Notes under the pieces: generated by a model
What the model was told of the DNA's origin: nothing
Seen by the model: the letters and a program-made list of their open reading frames with translations, nothing else
Database searches by the model: none
Shown: piece after piece, positions 23,536 to 34,904 of the stretch
Layout of the letters: each line of letters starts with the position of its first letter
How positions within the stretch are numbered: the first letter of the stretch is position 1
DNA from: Typhlomys cinereus
Taxonomy: Eukaryota > Chordata > Mammalia > Rodentia > Platacanthomyidae
Assembly (NCBI GenBank): GCA_023101885.1
Contig: JALPQD010000403.1
Location: 1,941,707-2,005,706, forward strand
Direction of reading: 5' to 3'
Length of the DNA: 64,000 bases
Position numbers and translations under genes: made by a program

Positions 23536-25962
23536 TTAGGGAGTACATACATCGCTTAACTTTCTGGTTTGGGATACTTCACTTAATATAATTGTTTCTA
23601 ATGACATCCATTTCCCAGCAAATTCCAGTAATTCATCATTTTTGATGGCTGAGTAGTACTCCATTGTATAGATGTACCACTGTTTCCTTATCCACTCATC
23701 AACTGTTGGACATTTAGGTTGATTCCATGACTTTGCTATTGTAAACAGTGCTGCTATGAACATAGTCGTGCTTGTGCTATCGAGGCGAACCTCTGCTGCA
23801 TGGGGGGTTATTCCCAAAAGTGGAATAGCAGGGTCATATGGCATTTCAATGTTTAATTTCTTTAAGAATCTCCAGACGGCTCGCCAGAGTGGCTGTATGA
23901 CCCTGCATTCCCACCAGCAATGTAGGAGAGTTCCCCTCTCTCCACATCCTCTTCAGCACTTGTTGTTGTTTGTACTGTGGATTTTTGCCATCCTGACCGG
24001 GGTGAGATGATATCTCAGGGAGGTTTTGATTTGCATTTCCCTGATGGCTAAAGAAGTGGGAGCATTTTTTAAGATATTTGTTAGACATTTTAATTTCATC
24101 TCTGGTAAAATTTCTTTTAAGTTCCAGGGCCCATTTTTTTAATTGGGCCATTGATTTCCTTGGTGTTTAATTTTCTAAGTTCTTTGTGCAATCTGGAGAG
24201 TAGAGCTCTATCAGATATGTGGTTAGTGAAGATTTTCTCCCATTCTGTGGGTTGCCTTTGAGCTCGTGTGACAATCTCGTTATCTGAACAGAAGCTCTTT
24301 AATTTCACAAGATCCCAACTGTTGAGAGTTGGTAGCAGTGACTGTGCCATTGGATGTCTATTTAGGAAATGTTGGCCTAGCCCAATCAGCTCAAGGGAGT
24401 TCCCTATCCGTTCAGTTACGATTTTTATAGTCTCTGGCCTGATATCAAGGTCCTTGATCCATTTGGAATTAAGTCTTGTACATGGTGACAAGTACAGGTC
24501 TAGCTTTAATCTTCTGCATGTGGAGATCCAGTTTTGCCAGCACCATTTGTTGAAGATGCTCTTCTTTTTCCATTGGATTCTTTGGGCCCCTTTGTCAAAG
24601 ACCAAATGGCTGTAACTTTGTGGGCTTATATCTGGGTTTTCAATCCTTATCCACTGATCTGCGTGTCTATTTTGGAGCCAGTACCAGGCTGTTTTTATAA
24701 CTATGGATTTGTAATATAGACTAAGGTTCGGTATGGTAATACCTCCAGCAGTGTTTTTGTTACTCAGGATTGTCTTTGCTATCCTGGGTCTTTTGTGCCT
24801 CCATATGAATTTTGAGATTAATTGGTCAACTTCTTTAAAGAATTGCTTTGGGATTTTAATTGGTATAGCACTGAATTTGTATATTGCCTTTGGTAGGATG
24901 GTCATTTTTACGATGTTGATTCTGCCAATCCAGGAACATGGGAGGTCTTTCCACCTTCTGATGTCTTCAGCAATTTCTTTCTTTAGGGTTTTAAAGTTTT
25001 CATTGTAAAGGTCTTTTACCTCCCTGGTTAGGTTTATACCAAGGTATTTCATTTTTTTAGGGGCTACAGTAAATGGGATTGTTTCTCTCAGGGCTTTTTC
25101 ACTTCTTTCGTTCTGGGCATATAGGAAGGCCTCTGATTTTTGCACATTTATTTTGTATCCTGCCACCCTGCTGAACTTCTCAATTAGTTCCAGGAGCTTC
25201 CTGGTGGAGTTTTGGGATCCCTCAGGTATAAGATCATGTCATCTGCAAATAGGGATAGCTTGACTTCTTCCTTGCCGATTTGAATCCCTCTTATGTCCCT
25301 TTCTTGTCTTATGGCTTCAGCTAAGACTTCAAGTACAATATTGAATAGAAATGGTGAGATTGGACAGCCTTGTCAATTCCTGATCGAAGTGGGAATGCTT
25401 CCTATTGTTCCCCATTGAGCATAATCCTTGCTGTGGGCTTGTTGTATACAGCTTTTATTATATTGATAAAGATTCCTTCCATTCCTACTGTCTCTAGAGT
25501 TTTGATCATAAAAGGCTGTTGGATCTTGTCAAAGGCTTTTTCTGCATCTATTGAGACTATCATGTGGTCTTGGACTTTGGACTGGTTTACATGATGAATT
25601 ACATTTATTGATTTTCGTATATTGAACCAACCTTGCGTGCCGGGGATGAAGCCTACTTGGTCCCTGTGAATGATCTTTTTGATATGTTTTTGAATCCGAT
25701 TTGCTAAGACTTTGTTGAGAATCTTTGCATCTGTGTTCATCAGGGAGATTGGCCTATAGTTTTCTTTTTTAAGTGAATCTTTATTAGGTTTTGGGATTAA
25801 GACGATATTAGCTTCATAGAAGTAATTTGATAGTGTTCCTTCCATTGCTATTTGATGGAACAGTTTAAGGAGTATTGGTGTTATTTACTCCTTTTCTTTT
25901 TAAAATTTTTTAAATTATTTATTCAACTGTGTGCATATGCGTGTGTATGTGCGTGCCCGTAT

Positions 25963-26009
<47 letters not shown>

Positions 26010-27714
26010 TGTGTATGTGTAGAACCACAGACGAATTCGTGAATCACCATGGACGCCTCCACCTCCTTCTGCCCCGGGATTCACAGGCTGTGCCCTACCA
26101 GGACCAGAAGCGCAGGCCTCCCCCGCTTCCGCCTGGCGTCTATATGTGGGATCTGGGATCCGAACTCAGGATCTTCCGCCTGCAAGGCGGAGGCTTAACC
26201 CCTTGCAAGGCGGAGGCTTAACCCCTGAGCCACCTCTCCAGCCCCATGTGTTATTTACTCCTTAAATGTCTGGTAGAATCTGTGCTGAATCCATCTGGTC
26301 CAGGACATTTTTTGGTGGGAAGATTCAAGATTACTTCTTCAATTTCCTTATATGTTATAGGGCCATTTAAGTAATTTACAACTTCCTGATCCAATTTAGG
26401 TAAGATGTGTTTACTTAGAAATTCATCCATCTCTTGTGTGTTGTCAAACTTCACTGAGTATAAGTTTTTGAAATATGATGTTATAATTCTCTGGATTTCT
26501 TGGGTATCAGTAGTGATTACCCCATGTTCATTTCTAATTTTGTTAATTTGGGTTTTCTCTCTCTTGCTTTTGGTTAATTTAGCTAGGGGTGTATCTATCT
26601 TATTGATTTTACCAAAGAACCAGCTTTTTGACTGGTTGATTTTTTCTATCGTTTTCTTAGTCTCGATTTCAGATATTTCTCCCCTTATTTTGCTAATCTC
26701 CTCTCTTCTACTACTTTTGGGATCAGATTGCTCAAGTTTCTCTAAAGCCTTAAGCCGCATCGTTAAGTTATTTATTTCTGATGTTTCCATTTTTTTGATG
26801 TAGGCATTAAGAGCTATGAACTTACCTCTTAGGACAGCTTTCATTGTGTCCCAGAGATTTTGGTAAGTTGTATTTTCATTATCGTTCACTTTCAGGAAAT
26901 CTTGAATTTCCTTTTTAATTTCTTCCTGAATCCAGTTCTCATTCAGCATCATATTGTTAAGTTTCCAGGAGTTAGTGTATTTTCTCTTGTTTGTTGTGTT
27001 GTGGATGTCCAGCTTTAGGCCGTGGTGGTCTGATAAGGCACAGGTTAGAATTTCAAGTTTTTTGTATATGTGTAGATTCGTTTTGTGGCCCAATATGTGA
27101 TCTATTTCGGAGAAAGTTCCGTGTGCTGCTGAGAAAAATGTGTATTCTTTGGTGCGTGGGTGAAAAGTTCAATAGAGATCTGTAAGGTCCATTTCTTTCA
27201 GGGTTTGATTAAGTTCCAAAGTGTCTCTGTTAAGCTTTTGACCTGTTGATCTATCCCATGTTGAGAGGGCAGTGTTGAATTCCCCAAGAATTATCGTTTG
27301 GGGCTTGATTTCTTGCTTTAGACGCTGTAGGGTTTTCTTAATGAATGTGGAGGGGCCCGTATTGGGTGCATAAATGTTCAGGATTGTGAAGTCTTCCTGG
27401 TGAATTGTACCTGTGACTAAAATGTAGTATCCATCTGTGTCTCTTATGATTTTCTTTGGTTTGAAGTCCACTTTGTCTGAAAGCAGAATTGCTACCCCTG
27501 CCTGTTTCCTGGTTCCATTAGCTTGGAAGATTTTGGACCAGCCTTTAATTCTTAGGATGTGCCTATCTTTTGTGGTAAGATGAGTTTCCTGAAGGCAGCA
27601 GATTGTTGGATTGTGGTTTTTAATCCAAGTTTGTAATCTGTGTCTCTTAATCGGCGAGTTAATACCATTAACATTTAATGTTATAATGGAGAAATTATTT
27701 TTAATTCTGGACAT
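23536..27714 (-). pseudogene. L1 ORF2 (endonuclease/reverse transcriptase), broken
   Basis: The endonuclease domain starts at 27,714 (ITLNVNGINSPIKR, CCLQETHL). An in-frame TGA at about 27,166 follows LTDLY where Arg is usual. The frame then continues through SDHHGLKL to the SINE at 26,247. The reverse-transcriptase palm follows at 25,845-25,402 ([21 protein letters not shown]) and the thumb/C-terminal part at 25,166-24,117. The frame shifts at about 25,380-25,200, across the FADD strand, and again in the Cys-rich tail near 23,850-23,950. ORF2p would nick DNA and reverse-transcribe L1 RNA, but this copy cannot. Confidence 0.85.
25894..26247 (-). mobile_element. Full-length SINE inserted in L1 ORF2
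   Basis: From its 5' end at 26,247 the minus strand reads a tRNA-like head (gggctggagaggtggctcag, B box gagttcggatcc), the body and a (CA)n tail. A perfect 16-base target-site duplication, gtgttatttactcctt, flanks it at 25,878-25,893 and 26,248-26,263. The head contains a tandem 23-base duplication (26,181-26,203 and 26,204-26,226). Confidence 0.92.
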
Positions 27715-27771
27715 TTTTTATGTTTAGTAGATTTTGTAAGCATGTTGTTTGATATTTATATTTTGGTGGTA

Positions 27772-28820
27772 TTATACTTCCCTTCTGTCCTCCTGGATAT
27801 GCTTGTTCTTTTCTTCAAGCTTGAGTATCAGTTCTAGGATTTTTTGAAGGCCTGGTTTGGTAGACATGTATCCCTTCAAGTTGTCTTTGTGCTGGAAAAC
27901 TTTTCTTTCTCCCTCAATCATGACAGATAGTTTTGCCGGGTATATCAGTCTGGGTTGGCATTTTTGCTCATTTAATACTTGAAGTATGTCTCTCCAAGCT
28001 CTTCTTGCTTTTACTGTTTCCATTGAATAGTCATTTGTTATTCTAATAGGTTTACCTTTAAAAGTGACTTGCTTTTTTTCTCTTGAACCTCTCAGCACCT
28101 TTTCTTTGTCTGAATGTGGAGTGTTTTGACTATTATTTGCCGTGGTAGTTTTCTATTTTGGTCGTATCTGTTTGGAGTTCAAAATGCCTCTTGTAATTGG
28201 ATGGGCCTCTCATTCTTCAGTTGAGGGAAGTTTTCATTTATGATAATTTGAAAATTTCCTCAGGCGTGGTATTTTGAGATTCTTGCTCTGGTATTCCATG
28301 AATGCGCATGTTAGGCTTCTTCAGGGTGTCCCATATCTCTTGAATGTTCCTCTCCAGTATCTTTTTGGCTTTAACAACCTCTTCCATTGAGCTGGTTAGT
28401 ACTCCAACTTTATCTTCAAGGTCTGAAATTCTGTTTTCTGCTTCCTTAGTTCTGCTGATAAGACTCTCTGTTGAGTTTTGGGTTGAAGATAACTTGTCTT
28501 TTAGTTCAATTTTAAACTCTGCCTGAGACTGTTTTAATTGCTCCATACCTATTTTTGTTTCTTGAACTGTTTTTCTCAACTCCTCCAAGTGCCTGTTGTG
28601 TTCCTGTTCAAAGTGGGTGATATGGTTGTTTAACTCTTCTCGGATTTCCTCTTTCATAGTATTAATCATGGTAAGGATCATACTCTGAAATTTGTTATGT
28701 TGGGTCTGACTTTCATGGCTATTTTCTATGGATTTGTTCTGGTCGGAATCCCTCATTATGGGATTGATTCTTTTGGCAGGAGATTGGTCTTCTTGGGTTT
28801 TGTTTCTCGTGGATCTGCAC
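27772..28820 (-). pseudogene. L1 ORF1 (RNA-binding coiled-coil protein), broken
   Basis: The open part 28,756-28,238 encodes a heptad-rich coiled coil (residues about 20-150) leading to the RNP-like domain (WDTLKKPNMRIHGIPEQE). The C-terminal domain resumes in another frame at 28,098-27,772 (ARRAWRDILQVLNEQ, QPRLIYPAKLS). A one-base deletion near 28,240 breaks the frame. Comparison with the plus-strand L1 at 43,954 suggests the true start lies upstream near 28,823 and has decayed from ATG to ATA. ORF1p normally trimerises and coats L1 RNA. Confidence 0.8.
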
Positions 28821-29339
28821 TTTGACTTGTATATTGTTTTGTTTTTTAGGACCTTTCAGTTTCTGTGTTTTTCACTGAATCTACGTAGTTAGTATTGTTA
28901 CGCTTGCCAGTTATTGCTAGTGCTTGCCTTGGATTGGGTATGTCTGTGCATTGTTATTATTATATCCTAGATGAGGCTACTAGGCTGTTAGTACATCAGT
29001 TAAGTCAGGTTATGTTACCTGGGGGTGAATATTAGTTTGGTAGTGCACTTTTACGATTTAGTATCTTGGTGAAATGTGGGGGTGAGTGGTGTACTCCCTG
29101 GAGTTGTATGTTGTGGGGTGGCTGTATGAGAATGTTATCTACAGCATTGATACTTTAAAGTATCAGTAAGGTGAAAAGAAAAAGTTTACTTATCTTTGGG
29201 CTGGATGAGAAGAAACTCGCCCACGTGATATAATGATTGTAGTGGAGTCCAGATGTATGGCCTGTGCTCCCTTTGTTCCTTAGAATTTTGCTTGAGTTTC
29301 CTTTGGGCTCTATTGAATTCTGAGTAGCAGTGTGTCTTC

Positions 29340-29859
29340 CGTGGACCACGTGCGTAGGTCCCGGTGGGCCAGAGAGGCAGAGGGTCTGATGTTGATTGCA
29401 GAGTTCTTCACCTGCGATCTGGGAAGGTCAGCGCGGAAGGGGGCGGGGCCCGGGGGCAAAGCCGGAGGCAGCGCAGTGTGGTGCTGCTGGCCGGGCGGCT
29501 CCCGGGTGGGGGGCGGGGCTGGGCTGGGCTCTTTCGCTCCCTGGCTCAATGGCAGAATTCTTCACCTGGGATCCAGGGGGGTGGCGAGGTGCACGGGGCG
29601 GGAGGATGCAAGGGGCTTGGGTCCGGGGCGGGGCCCAGGCTAAGCCGCAGTCGGCCTGGGTGCTCGCCGCCGCCGGGACGCGTGGGGCTCCAGGGTGGTT
29701 GGGGGCTGGGCTGGTCTCTCTCTCTCTCTCTCACTCACCTTGGGCAGCGGGCGGCACGGAGGGGGCTGGGGTCGTCTGGGCCGGGGGCGCAGGCCAAGCC
29801 GCAGTCGGCCTGGGTGCTGGCCGCCGGGACGCGTGGGGCTCCGGGGTGGTTGGGGGCTG
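29340..29859 (-). promoter_or_regulatory. L1 5'UTR monomers, CpG-rich
   Basis: About 500 bases are very GC-rich and show a period of about 152-154 bases: 'cttcacctg(c/g)gatc' recurs at 29,403 and 29,555, and 'aagccgcagtcggcctggg' recurs at 29,642 and 29,796. GGGGCGGGGC-type GC boxes are present. Rodent L1 promoters are built of tandem monomers of this kind. This is the only CpG-island-like stretch in the window. Confidence 0.75.
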
Positions 29860-29953
29860 TCTGCCTGTTGTTTTTATGTGGAACCTGGGGTCTGGACTCA
29901 GGACCTCCTATTTGTGAGGCGGAATCTTAACCCCTGAGCCATCTCTCTGGCCC
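29860..29953 (-). mobile_element. SINE, 5' (tRNA-like) half, split by an L1
   Basis: The minus strand reads 'gagagatggctcaggggtt' with B-box-like 'cctgagtccagaccc' and 'acataaaaacaacaggcag'. It then stops at the L1 5'UTR. It is the missing head of the SINE piece at 22,243-22,489. Confidence 0.82.
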
Positions 29954-29956
29954 TGA

Positions 29957-31325
29957 TATTTTCCTTTGCATTTTGTGTTCTGTTCAAATACACTAAAAAC
30001 AACCAATCAGCATCATTATTTTCCTTATTTTCCTCAGATTATCAAAAGTTTTATATACAACATTACTAAACATTGTACTCGTCACAAGAGGTAAATCAAG
30101 ACTGTTCATCTGCCAGCAGCACAGACTAGTGCTATATGGAGCCATTCCCCAGTGTTACTAACCAGCAGAGTGGTGGTAGGTTGACTACATTGAATTGCTT
30201 CGATGATGGGAAGGGCAGTGTTTTGTCTCTACTGGGAGAGATACTCTGGGTATGGATTTGCCTTTCTTAGATGAAATCCTTCCAAAATTACCATCCGTGG
30301 CCTCACAGAATGTCTTATCCAGTGTTATGACATTTTACATAGCATTGCTTCTAACTATGGAACATGTTTTACAGCAAAGGAAGTATGGCAGTAGGTTTAT
30401 GCTCATGGAATTTACTGATCTTACCATGTTTCCCACCATATTGAAGCAGCTGGCTTGAAAGAACAGTGGAATGGGCTTTTAAAGATACAACTATAGCATC
30501 AGTTAGGTAGCAATAATCTGAAGGCTGGAGGAGAGTCCTTCAGGACATGGTATAGGTCTGGAGTCAGTGCCCAATAGAAGGTACTGTATCTCTATAGACA
30601 GAATTCATGGGTCCAGGAACCAAGGGGTGGAAGCCGGAATGGTGTCCTCACTGTAACAACTTGTAACCCATTAAGGAAAGAATACAAATACCGCTATATG
30701 ACATCCCCAGCATCAATACAAATAGAGTGCAGGAAATCCACCATTGCACCTGTTGTTGTTATCATGTTCTGTCATGAAAGTTAATGGGCAATTGCAACAA
30801 CCCAATGCAGACAGGATGATGGGTGACCCAGATGCTTCAGGAAGGAAGGTGTGATCAACTCCCCCCTCCCTTAAAGAGCCAAGACCTGCTGAAGTGCTTG
30901 CTGAGGGTCCATGAAATACCAATGCGTAGAGGAGGATGACAGCTCTAAGTACAAGCTGGAGCCTCGTCTCAGAGGCCTTGTTCACTGTTCATTGCTGATA
31001 TTAATCCCCAGCCATTCTTTGCTACTGTAGTGACCCGGTGTCCTCAAACCTGTAAGCTATAGGCTCGAGAATTTCTAAGGATCCTTCGGTTTTGTGAGTC
31101 ATTAGCATCAAGAATGAAACAGCTATGTGCATATATTTTGAAGGAAACTACTTTTATTGCTTCTATTGTGCTTTAATTTAATAAATAAATATGTAAATAA
31201 ATATTTTATCAATTCTGTTCTTCCAGAGAACCATAATACACCTTCCTTCCCTTTCTTCCCTTCCTTTTTCCCTTCCCTCTCCTCCTTTCTTCTCTCTTCC
31301 TCTTCTAATTCCTCCATCCTCTCTC
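29957..31325. other. Unassigned intergenic sequence
   Basis: I see no convincing gene. A 28-base word at 30,689-30,716 recurs at 31,493-31,520 inside an ID-like SINE, so a short ID fragment may lie here. Confidence 0.35.
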
Positions 31326-31329
31326 TCTT

Positions 31330-31522
31330 TTCCTTCCTTCCTTCCTTCCTTCCTTCCTTCCTTCCTTCCTTCCTTCCTTCCTTCCTTCCTTCCTTCCTTC
31401 CTTCTTTTCGTTTCTCTACTTCTCTTCTTTTTCTTTTTTGTTTCCGTGATGGAACGCAAACTCAAGACCTCATGAATGCCAGAAAAGGGATCTACCGCTA
31501 TATGACATCCCCAGCATCAAGG
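31330..31522 (-). mobile_element. ID-like SINE with expanded GGAA tail
   Basis: On the minus strand 'gatgctggggatgtcatat' and 'gaggtcttgagtttgcg' give the layout of a tRNA-Ala-derived ID element. Its 3' A-rich tail has grown into a GGAA/GAAG array (31,330-31,404 as TTCC on the plus strand). Confidence 0.6.
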
Positions 31523-31572
31523 CTTTGCTACTTACACTGTTTTCACTATGACAATATATTTGAGAGATCAGC

Positions 31573-31724
31573 TTAAAGTAGGTTTTATTTTGGCTTATGA
31601 TATCAGAAGTTTCAGTCCAACGTGGTGTGAAAGGCAGCTTCCTTCCATGTGGTCAGGATTTTAGAAAAAGACAAAACAGAGAGAGAGAGCGGGAGGGTGG
31701 GAAAGAGGAGGGAGGCGTGCATGC

Positions 31725-31777
<53 letters not shown>

Positions 31778-32145
31778 ATGTCTATGATTTTGTGAAATTT
31801 TTTCTCTTATCTTTTCCCTAAGGGAAAACATGAGATTTATTCAGTTTATGATTCTAAAGGAGAGACACAGTCCTTTATGGTGGTTACAGCATGACTGGCT
31901 GGCAGAAGCTGGAGGAAGCCTGGGTCACATGCTTCATGGAAGCCGAAAGCTACAAAACTGCCAACTGGAGCAGATGTCTCCAGGAAGTAGGGTGGGACTA
32001 ATCCACCTCAAGCCCATCCATTGTGACTGCTTTCCTCCAGCAAGGCTTTACCTCTAAAAGGGGTCTTGACCTTCCCAAACAACTAAAGATTCAAACATAT
32101 GAACCTGTGGGGGACAACACACATTTCAAATCATGACAGTCCATC
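31573..32145. mobile_element. Old dispersed repeat, MaLR-LTR-like
   Basis: 'ttttattttggcttatga' at the start and 'caaacatatgaacctgtgg' near the end resemble mammalian MaLR LTRs. A (GA)n run at 31,727-31,774 interrupts it. A similar but shorter piece is near 40,630-40,930. The family call is tentative. Confidence 0.3.
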
Positions 32146-33622
32146 CTTGCCCCCACAGGCGCATTAGCATCTCATTGTGTAAACCATATTTAGTCCACTT
32201 TAAAAGTCTTCATAGACCATATCAATGCTAATAGAGTCCAAAGTCCCAAAGTCCAAAGCCTCCTGTAAAATCAAATCAAGTTATATACTTCTAACCTATA
32301 AGGGTACATAATTAACATCCTCATTCCAAAAGGGAGGAATGGTATATCCAGGACAAATTGGTCCATAGTGAGACAAAATCAACAAGACAAACTCCAAATC
32401 CTGTAGCTCCATGTCAAGCAGATGAACACCTTGTTGAAATAAAGTCAGTTCCAAAGGTCTTTGGTCACAACCCTCCAGCTCAGCTGCCCATATAGAATAC
32501 ACCATTGTCTTGGGGTGGATCTCCCCATGGTAAACAGCTCTCCTTGACAGATATCCCATAGTGACTCTGGCATCTCTAACATCTTCGTTTCTCAGTGGTG
32601 ACCTAGGCTTTATCTCCACAGCACAGACTGCCTATCTTGGGCCTCTGACACATCTGCCTTTATGATTCTTATCTTAATGTTTATGATGTGCATTGCTAAG
32701 TTTTAGGCATGAAAAAGGAATGCTGCCAAAGTTAAAAACACATGCTATATAATTACCTTGACATAGTTCATTTGTGGTTATTGTTGTTATTTGAGATGCC
32801 TTGAAAAAACAAAATTGGTCCTAAAAGTAATATCGACTGATTTTTATCAGTTGCATTGAAGTTTTTGACACATGGAGAGAAATGCAAATCAAGAGGACCT
32901 TTGCCCTCCCTGCATCCCTTTATTTTTACTTGTCTTTTTCTACAGTCTAGCCATCAATCCCAATTCTTTCTTCTAGGTCTATGAAAGAATCTCTGGAAGC
33001 TATTTCTACTCTTTCAGAAGAATATTTATTGAAGTCACTATCTTTTTATTCTTTTTTTGGTATCATGAAGATTCTAAACATCCCAAATGAGAGAAACCAC
33101 CACAAATGGATATCACCATCCCATGGACTAGAATATGGAACTGAATAAAAAGGGGAAATCACACTAGCTCGAACATTCATATCTTTCTACATCTTTACTG
33201 CAGGTGTAATGAGACCAGCTGCTTCATGCTCCTGTGACCATGACTTCCTGAACATGATGGACTATATACTTAAGTTGTGAGCCAAACAAACCATTCTTTC
33301 CTTCATTTGCTTTTGTCAGATTATTTTTTTGTTAGATATTTTGTCACAGATACAAGAAAAGTGACATAAAAATGATAAGGCTTGTCCAACATGAAATAAA
33401 TGGGCACTTGTATTCCAGGCTACCTCTGACCGTGGTCCAGCATGTTACTTGATGACAAACCAGGTCAACTGAATTCGATGTCCAAGTAAGCTCGCATGGT
33501 AGAGGGAGAAAATGAGCTTCTGAAGAATGTGCTCTGACCTCTAGCCATGTGCTCTGGAAGTTGGATACACCCCCTTCACTACTTCTCTCCATAATTTTTC
33601 AATCAGTAAACAAACACACGAA

Positions 33623-33669
<47 letters not shown>

Positions 33670-34300
33670 AATTTTAGGTCATTTCTTATTAAGTCACTCT
33701 GAATTCTAAGTCCTGAAGGCAGACTGCACTAGTACTGATAATCCTAATACTCTGTGGTAGAATAACATGCATGATAGGGTAAATGACTGACTGTGCCTCT
33801 GTGGAAGAAGCTATACGCACTATAGTTGGAGGATGGGACGATCTTTCTATAGAAAAGAAATGAAAATTCCTTGGTACAAGAACCCTAGTGGTATTGCCTA
33901 TATCACCAGTAAGCATCCTTTTGTATTTCTAAAGAGTTTATGACAATAGACATATGCATGGTACAGGAAACTCTCCAAGCTTAGATGACATCTGACCACA
34001 CTATGCAAACAGAATAATCATGTATTACCAGTTCATTGATGTAAGAATATCAAGGACATTGATTCTAAGAAAGGACAGAGGTTCTGATTTTAGAAGTTCT
34101 AGTATTCAGTGTCTTCCATGGACAAGGGACTTAAGTGTTTAATTCTTTTACCCAGAGTCATTTCTGAGGATGACTAATGACTTTAACAGAGTTTATTTAA
34201 AGACTTTTCTCAGATTGAATGAGAGGCAATGATGAAGGAGTGTGCTATGCATCATTTGCTTTAAACATGGATTTTTAAAAAATCCAATTTATTGATCAAT
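32146..34300. other. Unassigned sequence with simple repeats
   Basis: It contains an (AAAT)n run at about 33,620-33,669. No gene is supported. 33,221-33,370 resembles a common rodent dispersed repeat ('gtgagccaaacaaacc', 'ttttgtcacagatac'). Confidence 0.35.
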
Positions 34301-34301
34301 C

Positions 34302-34402
34302 AACCCCCTCCCTCCTTCCCTCCCTCCCTCCCTTTCTTTCTTTCTTCCTTCCTTCTTCTCTCAATCTCTCTTTCTTTATTTCATTCTTTCTTTCTTTCTT
34401 TT
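34302..34402. repeat. Polypyrimidine (CCCT/TTTC) tract
   Basis: About 100 bases are nearly all C and T on the plus strand. Long purine/pyrimidine tracts of this kind are common in rodent DNA. Confidence 0.9.
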
Positions 34403-34904
34403 GCTTATAATTAGAGGGAAATTCAGAGTTGATGTGTTGTAAACAACTCATTGTGTGATATTATTCCTAACTGAAGTGAACAATGCTTAACACTAGTGCA
34501 CACTGCCAGGAAGGAACAACGTCTCTTGCTTTGAATGCTCCCTGGAGCCTTACTGTGATGGTTCTGATGACTCCTGGTGTAAACTTCACCAAGCTTCATA
34601 CCTGAGCTCTTCTCACACATGGACCTTTGATGCCAGCCCTGAGCCTTCAGGCCTGACAGGTGCTCATATGGAGCATTAAAGACTTGAACCACTGGTCTTT
34701 CTTGTCGCCATATGGCACCGTGAAGAACTTTTCCATCTTTTCATACTTCACCAATGTTTGCAGAGATTCATTAAGTGGAAGTTCATATCCCTGTGTACAA
34801 AAGTTCTTATAAATAGAACAAATGATTAATGGGTTTGTGCAGAACAAGATAAGATGAATTTAAAGTGTTAAAAATAATAATAAATAAATAAATAAACAAA
34901 CAAA

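Larger units (their letters stand above)
22490..29859 (-). mobile_element. Near full-length L1 retrotransposon (minus), inactive
   Basis: The order on the minus strand is a GC-rich monomeric 5'UTR (29,859 to about 28,800), ORF1 (about 28,820-27,772), ORF2 (27,714-23,536), then a 3'UTR with the 'taagattgtaagagc' block, ending 'gtttgtatgagcggaaata' plus poly(A) at 22,490-22,520. It is flanked by 'tctgcct' at 22,483-22,489 and 29,860-29,866, inside a SINE. The size is about 7.4 kb including a later SINE of about 0.35 kb. Frameshifts and stops in both ORFs and the SINE in ORF2 make it dead for autonomous movement. Confidence 0.9.

Noticed and set aside
29364..29930. Long plus-strand frames of up to 188 codons in the GC-rich stretch
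   Set aside because: They come from the GC-rich L1 5'UTR monomers, read antisense, where stop codons are rare. Repetitive composition and overlap with the monomers explain them.
34660..34847. A minus-strand frame after an AG acceptor-like site, ending in TCQA, as a possible lone cystatin or other last exon
   Set aside because: It lacks the PW motif and correctly spaced cysteines, has no partner exons nearby, and a frame of this length occurs often by chance.
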